A program made the translations under genes and the position numbers. Shown here piece after piece: positions 28,575 through 44,000 of a stretch of 64,000 nucleotides of DNA; the first letter of the stretch is position 1, and the number at the start of each line of letters is the position of its first letter. Source of the stretch: Plutella xylostella (taxonomy: Eukaryota; Arthropoda; Insecta; Lepidoptera; Plutellidae). The DNA is taken from positions 496,001 through 560,000 of the forward strand of contig NC_064010.1 of NCBI RefSeq assembly GCF_932276165.1, written 5' to 3'. Under the pieces are notes generated by a model. It was not told the origin of the DNA and ran no database searches. It was given only the letters and a program-made list of their open reading frames with translations.

Positions 28575-29085
28575 TTTTTGGGAAATTTATTCAAGAATTA
28601 CGAAATAGAAAAGCTGGAAAAAGAACACAAAAATTAACAACAAAAAAATAATCACAGATTACATAAAATGGAAAATCAAATCTTAAACTTTTTTTGACAC
28701 AGAGTAGGAATATAAGCATGTTGCGGACCGTGTCGCCTCATTATCCATTTTCCATAGTTTTCCTATTTTGGCACTAGAATAAATGAAACACAGCGGAACA
28801 AGTGGGTTAATACCACGTTGATACCTAATCATATGAAAATAAACAAGCGACAACGGAGATCCAAAATGAGGTCTCGGTTTGAAGTGTGAAGTTATTATTT
28901 CGAGAACAAACAAACAAACGATAGACACAGACAGAAAAAAGAAATGACAGTTACATATTGACATCTCATGTAATGTGTCACTGTCATGTGTCATTTAGTT
29001 TGTATTTTAGCAGCCGTTTACCGCCCTGCAATTACAATCGATTTTTCGATGATAATTCCTTCCCTGTTAAAGAAAATATGTGAAA
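28575..29085. promoter_or_regulatory. 511-bp divergent interval between gene C and the codanin gene
   Basis: Gene C starts leftward at 28574 and the codanin gene rightward at 29086, so both promoters must lie here or in upstream introns. No TATA element or known motif is obvious. Confidence 0.5.
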
Positions 29086-32000
29086 ATGCATGAAACTATA
29101 ATAGGAAGCGTCCTCTCGGAGAAAATAGCCCATGACGTGCTCGTGAAATGGTTAAATGATGAAACTATTGAGGTTAGTTTAGTGTTTACTAAATATCGAA
29201 TTTTCTCTAAAGTCCCATAACTAATAGTGTTATTGACGGTGTTTCAGGATTCCCCCGAAAATGAGGCACTATTGTGCTGCAACAGAAGTGAATTTGTTGT
29301 TTACTTTTTGTCGTTTTTACGACAACAAACTGACAGGTCAGTATTCTTGTAAACTCATAACAACAGGCTATTCAGCTAAAGTCTTTATTACTTATAATAT
29401 TTATATACTATTGTTAGCTTAAGATTAAAGAGTGGATGATTGTTAAAACCCTCATCAGACCATTAAGTTAACTTTCAGGTTTTTACACTTAAATATTGTG
29501 TATTAAATAAATAAATAATCTTCAAATATAAAAATTGTTTCGACAAATTATGGTCTTAGATGGGTTTTTACAATGTACTGACTTTTAGATTAATAACTGT
29601 AATGTTTGTAAATTATAAGAAATGTTGTTGAAATTTTTAGTGAGGCCTTTGTTTTAGTATTTAAAAAAAAAACAGTATATAATTATATTCTGTACTTTTA
29701 TTACTATTTCAGCATACTCCAAACAAGTAGCAATGCCTTAACCCTCATACAACACCAAGCAACACCAGAAAAAATACTCACCTCCAGACGTAAACACAAA
29801 CGGTCCGTCAGTGAGCCGACTAGTGAAGTAGAGGCTGACAGAACTACCGATAGCCTGTCTGTGAAGACTGACAAACACCGAAGCCATGAGTCTCCAAACA
29901 GAGATCGTAAAGATCCAAAAAAGTCCAACCGTAGAGTTAAAACTAAGCTCTTCAACGAAAATGACAGAAGCAAGGAACACAACTCCTCATTCCTATCTTC
30001 TAAGACTGATTCGGACGAGTCCAGAATAAGTTCTGGTGTGGAACGTTTAGTTTTGTCCAGCACACCATTGAAGAATGGTGTGAAACCGACTGAATATCAG
30101 AATCTATCTTTGACTAGTCCAGTTACACCACAGTCTCGAAGTTTCGGTAATTTTGACCGATGTGACACTCCTAGGTCTAATCAAAAACACTCAAAATCGC
30201 AAGAAAAATCCAGCTTTGGTGATTTTCTAGTCACAGCTCAGGTTAAAAGTTCAAAGAAAAAACGGACAACACCGAAAAATATATCCAGTGAAGCTGAAGA
30301 TACTAAAGTCAGTCTGGACCTCAGCAGTTCAGACATGTTTCCTGAAATTGGTGCGAGGAAAGCTAGCTCTTTACGTTCCGAGAAACGCAGGATTAAACCA
30401 ACAAACATAGACACCTCTACTCCTCAGAAAAGTTTATCATTAAACTCTTTCAATTCAGAGTCTTTCCAACAGCCATCACCTTTGGCTTTGGAAGAAAACC
30501 TTGCGTTTAAATTCCAGAAATTACAACCCAAAGAACTAGCTAACAGCTTTGATGCAGAGAGAAATATTTTAAAGCAGGAGCGCCATAAACTTATGGAGAA
30601 ATTCAACATATTGAACTCTACGAGTAGCCCCAGCACTCCGCTGTCACCACAAATTAAAATAACTAAAAAGGATAACAACGAAAAGAATCAAAACTTTGTT
30701 AAAGCTGACTCTAACAAGATAATGTTTAAAGAAAAAGTAGACATACTTGTAGAGATCTACGAAATACTTATTAAAAACAATCTTATACTGAGTGTTAGCA
30801 GCGAAATATACTTCTTAATATCAGTGTTACTCTCCCAACAGTATGAAGAAGACTATGCAAACATTGAATCTAAACTTTCTGAAGAAAATCTATCTGAAAA
30901 TGTGCTGAAAACTATACACAACAGCACATATTTTGCTGTAAAATCTCTCTGGCACCAAAAATACATTCTAGAATTCATGTTGGATAAGAATTCCCTGAAA
31001 ATTCTGGGTGAGAATAAGAAAGTGCGCAGTTTTTACCCAGATCTTGCTAAATTTTTGCTCAATTTGTATGGGATAAAGACTGAAATTGACAGTGCTAAGG
31101 AAGAGAAACCCGTAACAGCTTTGGAGAATCAGTATCCTAACGGAATTGTGTGCTTCAACTTTGAAACGGATAATGCGGATAACTTTCCTTCACTGCTGAG
31201 TTTCCAGAACTTCAAGAAACAACGGGATATGTTCTATGAGATTTTAAGGTATGTTACTGTGCACTAATTAAAATAGTTACTTATTATTATTACTGAGACT
31301 TCATATCACAAAATTTTTAAGCTAATGGACACAGGTCTTTTCCTAGAAAGGTGGAAACTTGTTAGACCAAATTTATCTTTAGTTTTTTCAGATTATTATA
31401 TTTACTTAGTTAAGTTTTCCTAAAAAAAACACAACTTTATTGCTTATCAAGAGACCCTTTAACCCTAACTCTTATAAAAGGCCTTTATAAACCAGAAAAG
31501 GTATAATATTTTAAAGGTTAAAATATAATATATTCCTTTATATCCACTTTATCAGTTATTACATTCCCTTTTTAACGAATTAATCCAACTAACTAACCAC
31601 CAATTCCATTTCTCCCCTCCAGATGGTACACAGAAAACCCCTCCTCCCCCAAGTCTTCATTCCGCACCCGCGTGAAGACGCTCCTGTCTCTGGCGGTGGC
31701 GCCCGCCAACCACGCGCACCTGGCGCGGCTGTGGGCCAGCCACATGGCCGCCGAGTGCCGCCCGAGCAACACACAGGTACTTACCTATGTACCTACCTAC
31801 CTAAGTATAAGTTCCTTATACAGGGTGTTGCAAAAAGGGAAGCCGAAAAGGGGCGTCTCAAGGGGTCATCTTGAATTATTTAAATATTCTATTCATTTTC
31901 CGATTGTTTCTTTATCTACTGCAACTATATAGTGTGTTAAAAAAAGGGTATACTAAGGCAAAACCTAACATTCTGATTTCATTTCCGGGCTTAGATATAT

Positions 32001-35000
32001 CATGCTGCGCACTTAGGTTTCGACTTAATATAATAGATCTGTACAATTTTTGCCACACCCTGTATAGTTGCAGTAGATAAAGAAGCTATAGGAAAATGGC
32101 GGCCGGTGCACCATTGCGTCCCAAATAATGTCAATACTTACTATTTTTAAAATAAATAAAGAATTTCAATGTTGAATCTGGATAGTAATTTCATACATAC
32201 AGTACATGAGCAATCAGAGTCGTGAGCACAAGTTTCGATCCAACGTTAACGTTGCGTATCGTCAACTGTCACTGTCAAAATGTAAGGCAAAGTTAGTTCC
32301 AAAAGTGACATTTGTTTTTCCATATGTTAGGTGGAATTTCATCAAACGCTAAACGTATTTAGTAGCCTGTCATAACGTCTGTCAGTTAGTACAAAATGTA
32401 TTTAAAATTTTATTTAATTTTGTTTAGAGTTTGGTAAAAGTGACCCTTCGTGTAGATTCGAAAATAGTATCGAATCCTATGCTCGAATATAAGGTTTTAC
32501 GTTTGAAAACCTACTTCCTTACAGTTGATACTATTGATGATTTTAATGCTTATTGTACTATTTATTTCAGGAGTCCAAACTATCCAAACTGCATCGCCGC
32601 CTCACAGGGCCGGCCACACACGAGTCGCGCCGCCTGCCGCGCTTCTCTAGCAAGGAAATGTTTTACAAGTAAGTAAACAGGGCTGATCAATACACTGTAA
32701 AATATAGAGGCAGTCATATATGACAGCCGTGAAACATGTAGGTATAGTAGCTCGTATTCTTTTCGCAAGTTAATCAATATTATAATAACAGAGCCTTCAC
32801 AAATGTGTTTTCACTACTTACTTTTACTTTTTTTAAAGCGCTTGAAAAGCCAAAAAAACTATTGTCATCCCTAGGGTTAATTACTTTCTTTCGTCTCTAA
32901 TTGAGAATTATATATGTACTTTATTTTTATTTTTATTATTGTTAAGGAAACATACAGAGCAGATGGATGCATTAAAGTTAAATACATAAGTAGTACTTTT
33001 TCCAATAAAGTTTCCATTAATATTTAAAGACATTTTAGTTTTAAAAATCCACAATACACACTAAAAACTTAACACACACAAAAACATGGTTACACAGAGC
33101 AATTATACTACAAAATTAACAGAAAAATTACAAAGGTCACAGAGACTATGCAAAATTTAAGATACTACAAGGCTCAATATAATAATCCTTATAAACCTAT
33201 TCACAAAAGGTATTCATTAGGTATTTTTTAAATATACACATTTTAGTATGGAATGGATCAAGTTTGGAGAAGTTTTTATTAAAAGATGTACATGCACGTG
33301 ATATAAAAGCATTATCAGCATACTTGGTTCGAGTTGAAGGTACATGGAATAACTTAGGCTTTCGACAAGTTACCCTAGGGCATAAAATAGGTACTTTAGA
33401 AAGCAAGTTTGGGGAGTCAATTTTATTATTAAGTAATACTATAGTACTATAATTAATTCTATTTTGTTCTAGAGAGTTCATAATGTTCGCCGAGAACGAG
33501 TCGTTTCGCGTCCACGCGCGCGACACGCTCGCCTCAGAGATATGTGTCCTCAACGCCACCGCTCTGGGAAGCACTGAAGATAGAGGCAGTGGTGAGTGTA
33601 CTGTACAGTTGAGGGCAGAAAAACTTGATTCCTGATCTGAGAAAGGTTTCAACTCAGCTTGTGCTGTAGATAATGAAGGCCAAACTGACCACACAATGAA
33701 AAAAACATAATTACTTTAATTTTTAAAGTTATATTCCAAAAAGTGTAAATTGAAAATGCTTATCAAGTTAATTATAATATTTTGAACAGGTTCATAATAT
33801 ACACTTTTATACCTTAAAAAAACTTACATGTATAAAGCTATTTATTGATATCAAGTCTGAAGGCAGTAATTCTTATTTTAGAGCAGTAAAAATCCTAATT
33901 TATTGGTTGTGTTACGGAAACACAACCAATATACACATTTTTTACTGCAAAATTTATAGTTTGACAGCTTTAAAATTAGAATTTCTGCCTTCAGAATCGA
34001 TTATATTATTTTGTTTATTAATATTACTATATTTTTCTCCCCTCAGCCCCAAACACAGACCTATCCAAGGACTACCTGGCCCTGCTACAAAGACTCCGTC
34101 TCCTCTCCAAGTTCCTGGGCTTCCTGACATCACTCCCGCACACTCAGACTCCGGTTGAATACAGCATCAAGAGCGGCCAGGCGGCTCAGGGGAGGGAACA
34201 ACAGTACCTGAGTGTGCCTAAGGAAAAGGTGTTAGAGAATGCGGTCAGGCTGAGGAATTATGTGAGTATTGTGGTTTTTTACTCGATTAGCTATACTTGG
34301 ATCATCCTGTACAGTAGCTACTTGGGACACCCTGTATAGTACTTGAGACATCCTGTATAGTAGCTTTACTCGGGGCATCCTGTATAGTAGCTATACAGGA
34401 TGCCCCTCATGCTCAGACTCCTGGAGAGGCTGCTGGAGAATGCAAGAGGGCTGAGGAATTATGTGAGTGTTGTAGTTACTGCACTCGTGAGCAAAAGGTG
34501 AACCGGCCATTGCCGTTCCATTTGTTACTGGAACGTTTTTATTGCTCGGGAATTCATTTTTTTAAGGTCTTTTCAGCAGGGTAATCTTAAAATTATTTTC
34601 AGGTTGAATTTCGGGATAAGGACTAATTGTAGGACTAGTAAGGGTTTTGATAGTTTGCAATAACTATGGCATGATTATTTTTTCTTACATAAAAAGTGGC
34701 GCCACTGGTGAAAACTATAGTGAAACTCTTGATAAAAATGCTAATGACAGAAATTTTCTAATTCTAGTGTGGTAAAATTAGCACACTTTAAAAAACCCCT
34801 ATTTCCCTTGTTAATGTAGTGATTGAGAGTGCTTGTCTACTTAAAAAAAATAAACAAAACTTTGGCTTTGATGTAAAAAAAATAGTTGTGTTAAACTCAA
34901 AACTTACTTTTAATCCTACAAGTCATCAAAGACTGTTCCGTAATTACAAGACAACCAACTAATGAATCTTCTTTCTTTTTCAGAGTCAACCAAGCATAGA

Positions 35001-38000
35001 CCTCCTAGGCATTCTACACGAAGCGAACCAAAACGCCCGCCTCTGCATCACCCTACCCTGGCTGACCCAATACCTGTCAATGATAGACTACACCGGCCTC
35101 CGAACTAAATACTACGAACTATTACTCAAAAACATCTTCGAAATCTACACGGAAAAACTGAAATTCACCAACGAAAACATCAAGAGAAATACTGTGATAT
35201 TTTTAAAGTTGACCTTAGGATGGCTGTTTGATTTACCGCATTTTCCGCAAGAGAGCTTTTACGAGAAATTCAGTGAATTCAAAATGGCGGAAACAAGTGT
35301 TGCCAGTGCAGAAAATATTGATTCGTTGGATGTGATCGATGAATCGATAATTTTTGAGTCGTGTCCTTTTTTGAAGGATGTCAATGTTTTGTTGGTGACG
35401 TCGAAGCCAAGTCAAGATGCTAAAGAAGCGAGTAGCTTCAGGCATATCACTCCTGTTACGATGACGCTGAATCCTGAAGACAGAATTAAGAATAAAGAGA
35501 AAGAAATTCAGGTGAGAAACAATACTTTAAATTTTTTCCTATTTTTCTTAGTGTGTCGATGACAAAGTAGTATTTAAGCTGGACTAGAGTTTGTCAGCGA
35601 GTTGAACAGATTATCCAGTCCAACTCATTTACTTGTCAGTCGCTGACTGGTCGTGGTGTGCCGGACGTATACGTATAAGATGACGTCACTCTGGGACTCC
35701 TGGCAGAATCAGCTACCGTCAAATACCTTCTGAATGCATCAAATATTCTTTTACTAAGACAAATGAGGGTGACGGATCATTCTGAACAACTTTTTGTTTA
35801 CCTTTTGAGTCACCACCTTTCGGCTTAGACTTTAGACCCTTCTCCCATTACGCGACTCTCAACTCTCTCAAGCTACGCGACTGCGACGCAACCCTTGGTT
35901 TCATATAGGTGATTATGGGTTGCGTTGCAGTTGCGTCGCTTTAGAGTCGCGTAGTGGGAGAAGGGGCTTAGTATACATTTTTTGAAACACCTTGTAGAGT
36001 CTAATATCATAATAAACCACCTTCAAACCTAATTTTAACCCCCCCTATTACTCTTCCGCAGGCCCGCCTCGAGCAAGAATACCTAAAATCCCTGCCCTCC
36101 TCCACCCGTCGAGTACTAGAACTGATCTCGGAGCGAGCGCGGGCGTCGTGTGTGAAGGAAGTGGGCGCTCGCACGACTCACGCGCGAGTCACCTGGCGGC
36201 GGCGCGCCGGCGCGCTCGTGGCAGCAGACCAATCGCATGTAAGTATAAAAATTTGCAAAAATCTAACAAAAAATAAGAAATAGCGCCATCTAGTGGCCAT
36301 TTTAGGAACTAAAAACCGCGCTTATTATTTAATTAAACCATAATTTTACAGAAAGATAACGGCCATTTTTGGAACTAAAAACCGTGGCGATATTAGATTT
36401 ACTCACAAAAATCTATGAAAATGAAAACAGCACCACCTTACAGCTATGTTTGAAACTAAATAACCTGCGATATGTAACTAATTTCAAGTTACTTGACCTA
36501 TTTTAGAAGAATCTATGAAAGACAAAACAGCGCCACCTAGTTACCACTTTCGTCTCTCGCGCTCGTAGCTTCGTCCCCGCCCCCCTCCCCGCGTCGCGTG
36601 CTGGAGCTGATCTCGATCTGATCGATCGTGCGCGAGGGAGGCGGGCGCGCGCACGACTCACGCGCGAGTCACCTGGCGGCGGCGCGCCGAGCGCGAGCAA
36701 GAACGAGCGGGGACACGGGTGTAGCTAGAGACTAGTGTAATATAGTAGTGTAGTTTACTGAAATTTATGGAAAAAAGCTATACAGCGCTCTATACGTGAT
36801 GGTAAATTTGTAACAAAAAAATAAAAAGCGCCATGTTACATAGATAGATATAGATACTCTAAGTTACATAAACGAAGGAAAACAAAAGAGCGCCATCTTG
36901 AGTTACCATGTTTGGAACTGAAAACCGCGATACTAAATAAAATTGATGTAAAAAATCTACGGTTAAATAAGCTGCGATATGTAACTAAATTCAAGTGACC
37001 TGACCTATTTGTATAAGACAGTAGGTGAGTAATGCCGCTAGTGGCACAGAGCGTGCGCGAGGCGGGCGCGACTCACGCGCGAGTCACCTGGCGCCTCGTG
37101 GCCGCCGAGCACGGACATGTATGTATATGTAGACTAGTGTAATTTTACAGAAATATATGGAATGAAAAAGCAAACCTTTCGGTAATTTTTGGAACTAAAA
37201 AACATGATTCTATATAACAACATTAAACTCAAAACTCAAACTCAAATTTTTTTATTCATCGTACAAATATAAAATTTTCTGATGAACGTCAATTTTTACA
37301 AATTACTCTCCGTTCGGATAAGGGGGGGCTCTTTCTGTCTAAGGAGAAGAACGGAGGCAAGAAACTCCTGAGCCATCTTTTCAAAAAAAGACTTAAAACT
37401 AGTTGGTATACAATACATATAAGCTTAATAATTATTATTATAATAATATGAGCAGAGCTAACTACTTATCACAGCCATGCATTAACGTCCTCTGAGTAAT
37501 CATCAATTTTATAATAAGCTTTTTTACTGAGTTTCTCTTTAATGTAACACTTAAACTTATTCTCTGGCATTTGAGCAACTTCTGCTGGAAGCTTATTATA
37601 AAATCTAATACAGTACCCTAAAAACGATTTATTAACTTTCGCCAGACGCATCGCTGGAAAAGCCAGCTTATGCTTGTTCCTAGTATTAATGTCATGATTA
37701 CTGCCAATTGTATCAAAAGTTGAAATATTCTTTCGTACATACATTAAATTGGAAAAAATGAACTGACATGGAACTGTAAGGATGTTAATTTCTTTAAATA
37801 GTTCTCTCAATGAATCCCTGGAACCAAGTTTGTATATAGAGCGGATGGCTCTTTTCTGTAATACAAATATAGTTTCAATATCAGCTGCTCTACCCCAAAG
37901 CAAAATGCCATACGATAATAAGCTGTGGAAATAACTAAAGTAAACTAATCTGGCGGTGTCAACGTCGGTCAGCTGTCTAATTTTCCGTACAGCAAAAGCT

Positions 38001-41000
38001 GCGGAGCTCAACCTTCCAGACAATTTTTCAATGTGAGGTCCCCACTGTAACTTTGAATCTATAGTCATCCCAAGAAAGACAGTATCATTAACTAGGTCCA
38101 ATTTATTCCCATCTAGAATAATGTTAGTATCGCATTGTCTAACATTCGGCAGTGTAAATTTAATACATTTCGTTTTCTTAGAATTCAATAGAAGATTATT
38201 AACGGTAAACCAATCGTGTATGTCAGATAGAATTGAATTAATTTCATTAAAATTATTTTCTCTTCTTTTAACTTTAAAAAGCAAAGAAGTATCGTCAGCA
38301 AATAAAACTATATTAGTCAATTTTTCAACCATAAAAGGCAAGTCATTAATATAAATGAGGAATAAAAATGGTCCTAGAATAGATCCTTGAGGGACGCCTA
38401 TTTTTACATGAGCCCCCTGTGATTTAGTATTGTTAATATCGACCCTTTGTTGTCTCTTGTCTAAATATGAAGATATCAAATCTAAAGCCTTTCCTCCTAT
38501 TCCATAGTATCTAAGTTTCGAAATTAAAGTCTGATGGTCTACACAATCAAACGCCTTCGACAGATCACAGAAGACTCCAATAGCATCGTGATGGTCTTCC
38601 CAGGCGTCAAATATGTGCTTAATCAACGCAGTACCGGCATCGGCTGTTGATTTGCCTTTTGTAAAACCATACTGCTGGCTATGAAACAATCGAGCATCAT
38701 TGAAATGCAAAAGCATCTGACTGAGTATGACCCTCTCAAATATTTTACTCAAAACTGGAAGAACCGAGACAGGCCTGAAATTTGCAGGGTCCTCCATATC
38801 CCCACTTTTGAACAGAGGTATAATTTTACTAAATTTCATAAGATCTGGGAACACACCTTCAGCGATACATTTATTAAAGATGTTAGCTAAAATTGGGGCG
38901 ATTTTATTAATAATAGAAAGAACAAATTTAACTGACATTCCCCACAAGTCTTCAGTTTTCTTCATATTTAATGACTTAAATGTTTTTATAATAGTTAATG
39001 TATTAATATATCTGAATTTAAATTCCTTATCGGTTGAAGGTGCGTTCTCCTTCGTCAGGGTTTCAGCTGCTGCAGCCGAAGAATCCAGGTTACACGTAGT
39101 CTCTAAAGGAATGTTCGTAAAAAACTCTTCAAAGACCCTCGCCACCGCATCATTCGATGTTATAATGTCATTACCTACCTTCACATTACACGTTACTTCA
39201 CCTATTTAGTAAAGTAATAAAATTAAATTCCCTGGGTATAAACAGATCTCATTTCGTGTATCTTTAGGCAAAACAGACCTACTTTCAGATCATGAGTGAT
39301 AATATTAAACATTGTTCCTTCGGCGGCAGTCATTTATTTATTTATTTATTTATTTTATTTTAGGAAAACTTACAGCACAATTTAAAGGTATAACAATAGA
39401 ATGAGCAGTAAAAGGCCTTTTACAAGTTTCCACTGATAGAAATAACTTAATAATATTTACGCTAATACAAAGTAGCAAACTAAAGTAGGTACATTAACAT
39501 ATTATCTACGCCTAATCAAACGTACTAAACTGTATATATACAAAGATGTTTAATAACTATTACACTGTGAAATTATATTATACCTAAACTCTTAGACATC
39601 AAAAAATTTACAACTTAGAATATTTCTCGCCTTATTAATGCTTGTATTAAATATATCAATGTCCAAATTATTCGATACGTGGTTAAAGTTGTTGCAAGCA
39701 CGCCATAGATACGAATTCTGTCGGTAATTGGTAGACACCGTGGTGTTACTGAAAGTCGGATTGAAGCGACGGGAACGATTCGGAACATAAAATTTTAATT
39801 TTTCCAATAATTGAGGACAATCAATTTGGCTGGTGGCAATTCTTAGGAGGAATAATAAATCACAAATTTCACGCCGGTTTATTAATGGTAGAATGTGAAC
39901 TGGCGGCAACCTTCCTTATAGTTTTGTAAGGGATACCTAACACGATAACTTAAATACCCCATGAACCTTTTTTGTATACGTTCGATGCGATCAATGTATA
40001 CCGTATATCTAGGGTTCCACACCTGTGATGCATACTCTAAGTTACTTCTGACATAGGTGCAGTACAAGATTTTAAAGGTTTTTGCCTGTTTGAAGTTAGT
40101 TGAAAGCCGCATTATAAATCCAAGAGCCTTGCTTGCTTTAGCCGTAATCGCATCAATGTGGGCATCAAACAACAGCTTCGAGTCATGGATTACACCAAGG
40201 TCTTTGATTTTACTGTCTCTTCCGATGGCATGACCTTTTAAGAAGTAAGTATTTAAAGTAGGTTGTCTTTTTCTAGTGAAGGTGATGGTAGAACATTTTG
40301 ATGGATTTAAATCTAATTTATTGTCGTTACAGTATTTATCTAGGTTATTTAAGTCATTTTGTAATAATATAATATCATTTTCATTAATAATAGGTTTAAC
40401 AATTTTCATATCGTCTGCAAATATGTAAATACTAGAGTTACTAAAGCACGAATCAATGTCGGAAATAAACAATAAAAATAGCAAAGGCCCTAATATAGAG
40501 CCTTGTGGCACACCACTTGGTATTTTAACCCAGTCAGACTGAAAGTTACTGGCCACGACAGCCTGGGTGCGGTTACTGACATAAGACGAAAACCACCTGA
40601 AGAGATTGCCACGAATTCCCGCCTTGAAGAGCTTGATCAGCAAGAGCGAGTGGTCAATACGATCAAACGCCTTGCTATAATCTGTGTATACGACGTCAGC
40701 CTGGTAACCTTGGTCCATTGTTTCCGTAAGTAACTCATTATACAGCAAGAGATTTGTAACCGTAGACCTACCCCTTAGAAACCCGTGCTGAGTAGATTTA
40801 AAAAACCGTCTTAAGCGCCACATTAAGGTCACGTTGTACAATTTTTTCAAAAACTTTTGCTATTATGCAAAGCTTGGAAATAGGTCGATAGTTTTTTACA
40901 TCATTTTTTGGCCCCTTTTTATGGATAGGTGACACAAAAGCTGCTTTCCAAATATCTGGAACCTTGCCCTCTTTAAGTGACTTTTCAAAGAGGAGGTATA

Positions 41001-44000
41001 TGGGAAACGAAAGTTGTTCAGCACACTTTACCAAGTAAATAGGAGGGATTTTATCAGGACCGGCGGACTTACAGGTATCAAGTCTTTTGAGATGGTTATG
41101 TATAATTGATTGATCTAGTTGAATTGAGGATATATGACAATCATGGTAGAGGTTCTCAACTTCACCAGGAGAATCAGATGGATTTAGTATATCAGGCTCT
41201 AGAAAAGTGGAATAAAAGTAATCCGAGAATAATTTACAAATTTCATCACCCGAGGAAGTTATGTTGCCTTCAAAGGTCATACAACTGGGCAAGGAGTTAG
41301 TTTTGGCTTTGGATTTTGCGAATGACCAGAATGTTTTTGGGTTGAGTTTGATTGACTCCTCAACTCGGGTGATATAAGCGTCGTAACATTCGGTTTCCAA
41401 CATTTTAGCTCTACTTCGTAATATACAGTATGAATTAAAATCCGATTTATTACCATAGTTTTTAAATTTTAAAAAGTATTTATTTTTCTCTTTAAGAATT
41501 TTTATTAGTGCCGGTGAATACCATGGTGGATGTGATGTACTTTTTAAAACTTTAGATGGTACAAATTGATCTCGTAGTGAGTACAATTTGTCATAAAAAA
41601 TTTCAACACACTCATGTAATAGTTTATCGTGAAATGCCTTGTTCCAGTCGAAATTTTGGATTCCCGTGTTAATAGAGTCCCAGTCCGACTTAGAATAGAG
41701 GTGCACAGTGCGTGGAGGTGATTTAAGGGGGTTGAAATCAGAACATTTATAAGTAATACATAAGGCTTTATGATGCGGATCTAATGGTACCAGGGGACTC
41801 TGACACTCTTCTACCGAAACATCACTGTTTGACACTACTAAATCCAGAAAACGGCTGTACTGGTTACTAATACCATTATACTGGCTAAAACCAAATGTGT
41901 CTAGATGGTCAACAAAATTTAACTCATCATGGTCACTGTAATTTGACGGTAAATAATGTGACAATTTAATATGCTTAGTCCAATTAATGTTACCTAAATT
42001 AAAATCGCCTAGAACTAGAAATTTATCGGAAGGATGTGATAATATTATGTCATTTAGCTTCAATAAGAAGTTACATAGTTGTTGTGATTTGGTATAGCCC
42101 TGGTTTTGCTTACATAAATAAATTATTCCTATATGTAGTACAGATTTCCTACTCAAGTTAATCGAGATCCAAAGGTCTTCCGCTGAGGAATTCCAATTTG
42201 GTCTTGGAGTTACCGATAGACGTTTACGTGTGGCCAAGAGTACTCCACCACCCAGCTCCTGATTCGTGAGGTTGTAGTCCCGGTCCCGCCTCCAAACACA
42301 ATATCGGCCGTCGAACAGCTCACTGTCATATATGCTATCATTAAGCCATGATTCCGTCACCGCTATCAAATCAAATGAGTGTAAACATATATTTCGATAA
42401 AATTGATTAGTTTTAGTTCTAAGTCCCCTAACGTTCTGATAATAGACACTCAACATTTTACTATTCATTATTAAAAATGTTTAACTATACAAAAATAAAG
42501 TAATCGGAACATAAAAGTATTCAAAAAGTCTGTTATCAGAACGCAGAGGACCCATAACGCATAGGCAGCAACGTTAAAATTGGCTTGGCTGATAGTTATA
42601 GGTAAATTAGATAAGAACATAGGACAGCGAGTTTGTAGGTAACTGTGGTAACTTATCAGCAGCGAGATGCGGACTTTATAAGCAGCATGAATAGAAGCTA
42701 GTTTCATACCGATCCCGTCCAAGCGGCCCGGCCGGCTTGCAACAACAACAGGTACACGGACTGAGAATAAAAATAAGCGAGCGATAGGCAAATAGCAAAT
42801 AAGGCGAGAACAAGTTATTACAATAAGTAATATGAATGCAGGGGTGGTTAACATGTAGTAAATAGCGAAGTTATCTGAGTTAGGCAATTTTACGATGACA
42901 ATGAAGTGAGTTTTTTTATGACAAAAGTTTAAGCTATTTAGGCATATAAAATTGATTAAATTATTTTGTTTAAATCATTAGCAGAGTTTATGGTAATTAC
43001 ATGTGTCGTGTCGCTTTTACGCATGTGGATTTTTGCGAACTTTACCCAAACGTATTTATAGTTCTTCTCCTTCGCCAGAGATTTAGCCCTAGTAAGTAGG
43101 TTTTTGTACATAGGCGACAGATGGTCGTTCACGTAAATACGTTGATCTGCTGGACCCAGATCCATATCTGAAGCGGTTATCTTCTTAGCTCTTGCTGTTG
43201 AAATAAACTCTTCTTTCACATATCTATTTAAGAAGCTAATCAAGATTGATTTCTCCTTGGAGTTATGTATCGGGATCCGGGATATATAGTTGATTTGGGA
43301 ATTTTCAATAGGATAACCCACATGGTTGCTCAGCAATTTAGCCACGGTAAAAAGGTTCTCATTCTTCTTAATAGGTATGCCCTTTATCTCGACATTATTA
43401 AGTCGGGACCACTGGTCCTTTTGGGCAAAATCTTCCTTAAGGGACTCGAATGATGCCTTAATTGTAGAAACTTCATCTTTAAGGAGTTCTAAAGACATAA
43501 TGCGTTTGTCGATACCATCCAGCTTAGCGGCAAACTCGTCAATTTTACTGCAGCTCTGCTTAACTTCATCCATGTTGGACTTAAGCGCCCCCACTTCGAG
43601 CATTAGCTTCGGAAGATCGTCCAGCTTGGCTGTTACTTCGGCCAGTTTCTGCAGGACTTCCTCCATATTGCCAGTGATCTGGCGGGTGCTAGTTGGCGCA
43701 GCAGGTGAAGAGATGCGGCAGCTAGGGCATTTCCATGTCGCCCTTCGATCGACACCTAATTTACGAAACCCAGCTTCGGTGACATTAGCGCAGCGAAAAC
43801 AGAGGTTTTTATGACATTGCGAACACTTAGCACTATCATTCACTTCGTTATCGCAACTCGCGCACAACATTTTTAAAAAAGGTTGAGAACCACTGATAGC
43901 CGAGAGGACGCGAAGAGACGTTAGACAACGGCGACTATTTGAGCGAGACTCATAAACCTATACTATCTTGTCTAAGCCCATCATATTATGGAAAATCAAT

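Larger units (their letters stand above)
39337..43930 (-). mobile_element. Nearly full-length CR1-like non-LTR retrotransposon
   Basis: Also antisense in codanin intron 9. Order on the minus strand: a leader to about 43930, ORF1 (43870-42956), a 490-bp spacer, ORF2 (42468-39592, two frameshifts), a 3' UTR, and an (AAAT)n tail at 39337-39358. A PHD-type zinc finger in ORF1 is a known feature of some CR1 elements. The 5' border is approximate, since a fragment of another repeat follows at 44060. Confidence 0.85.
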
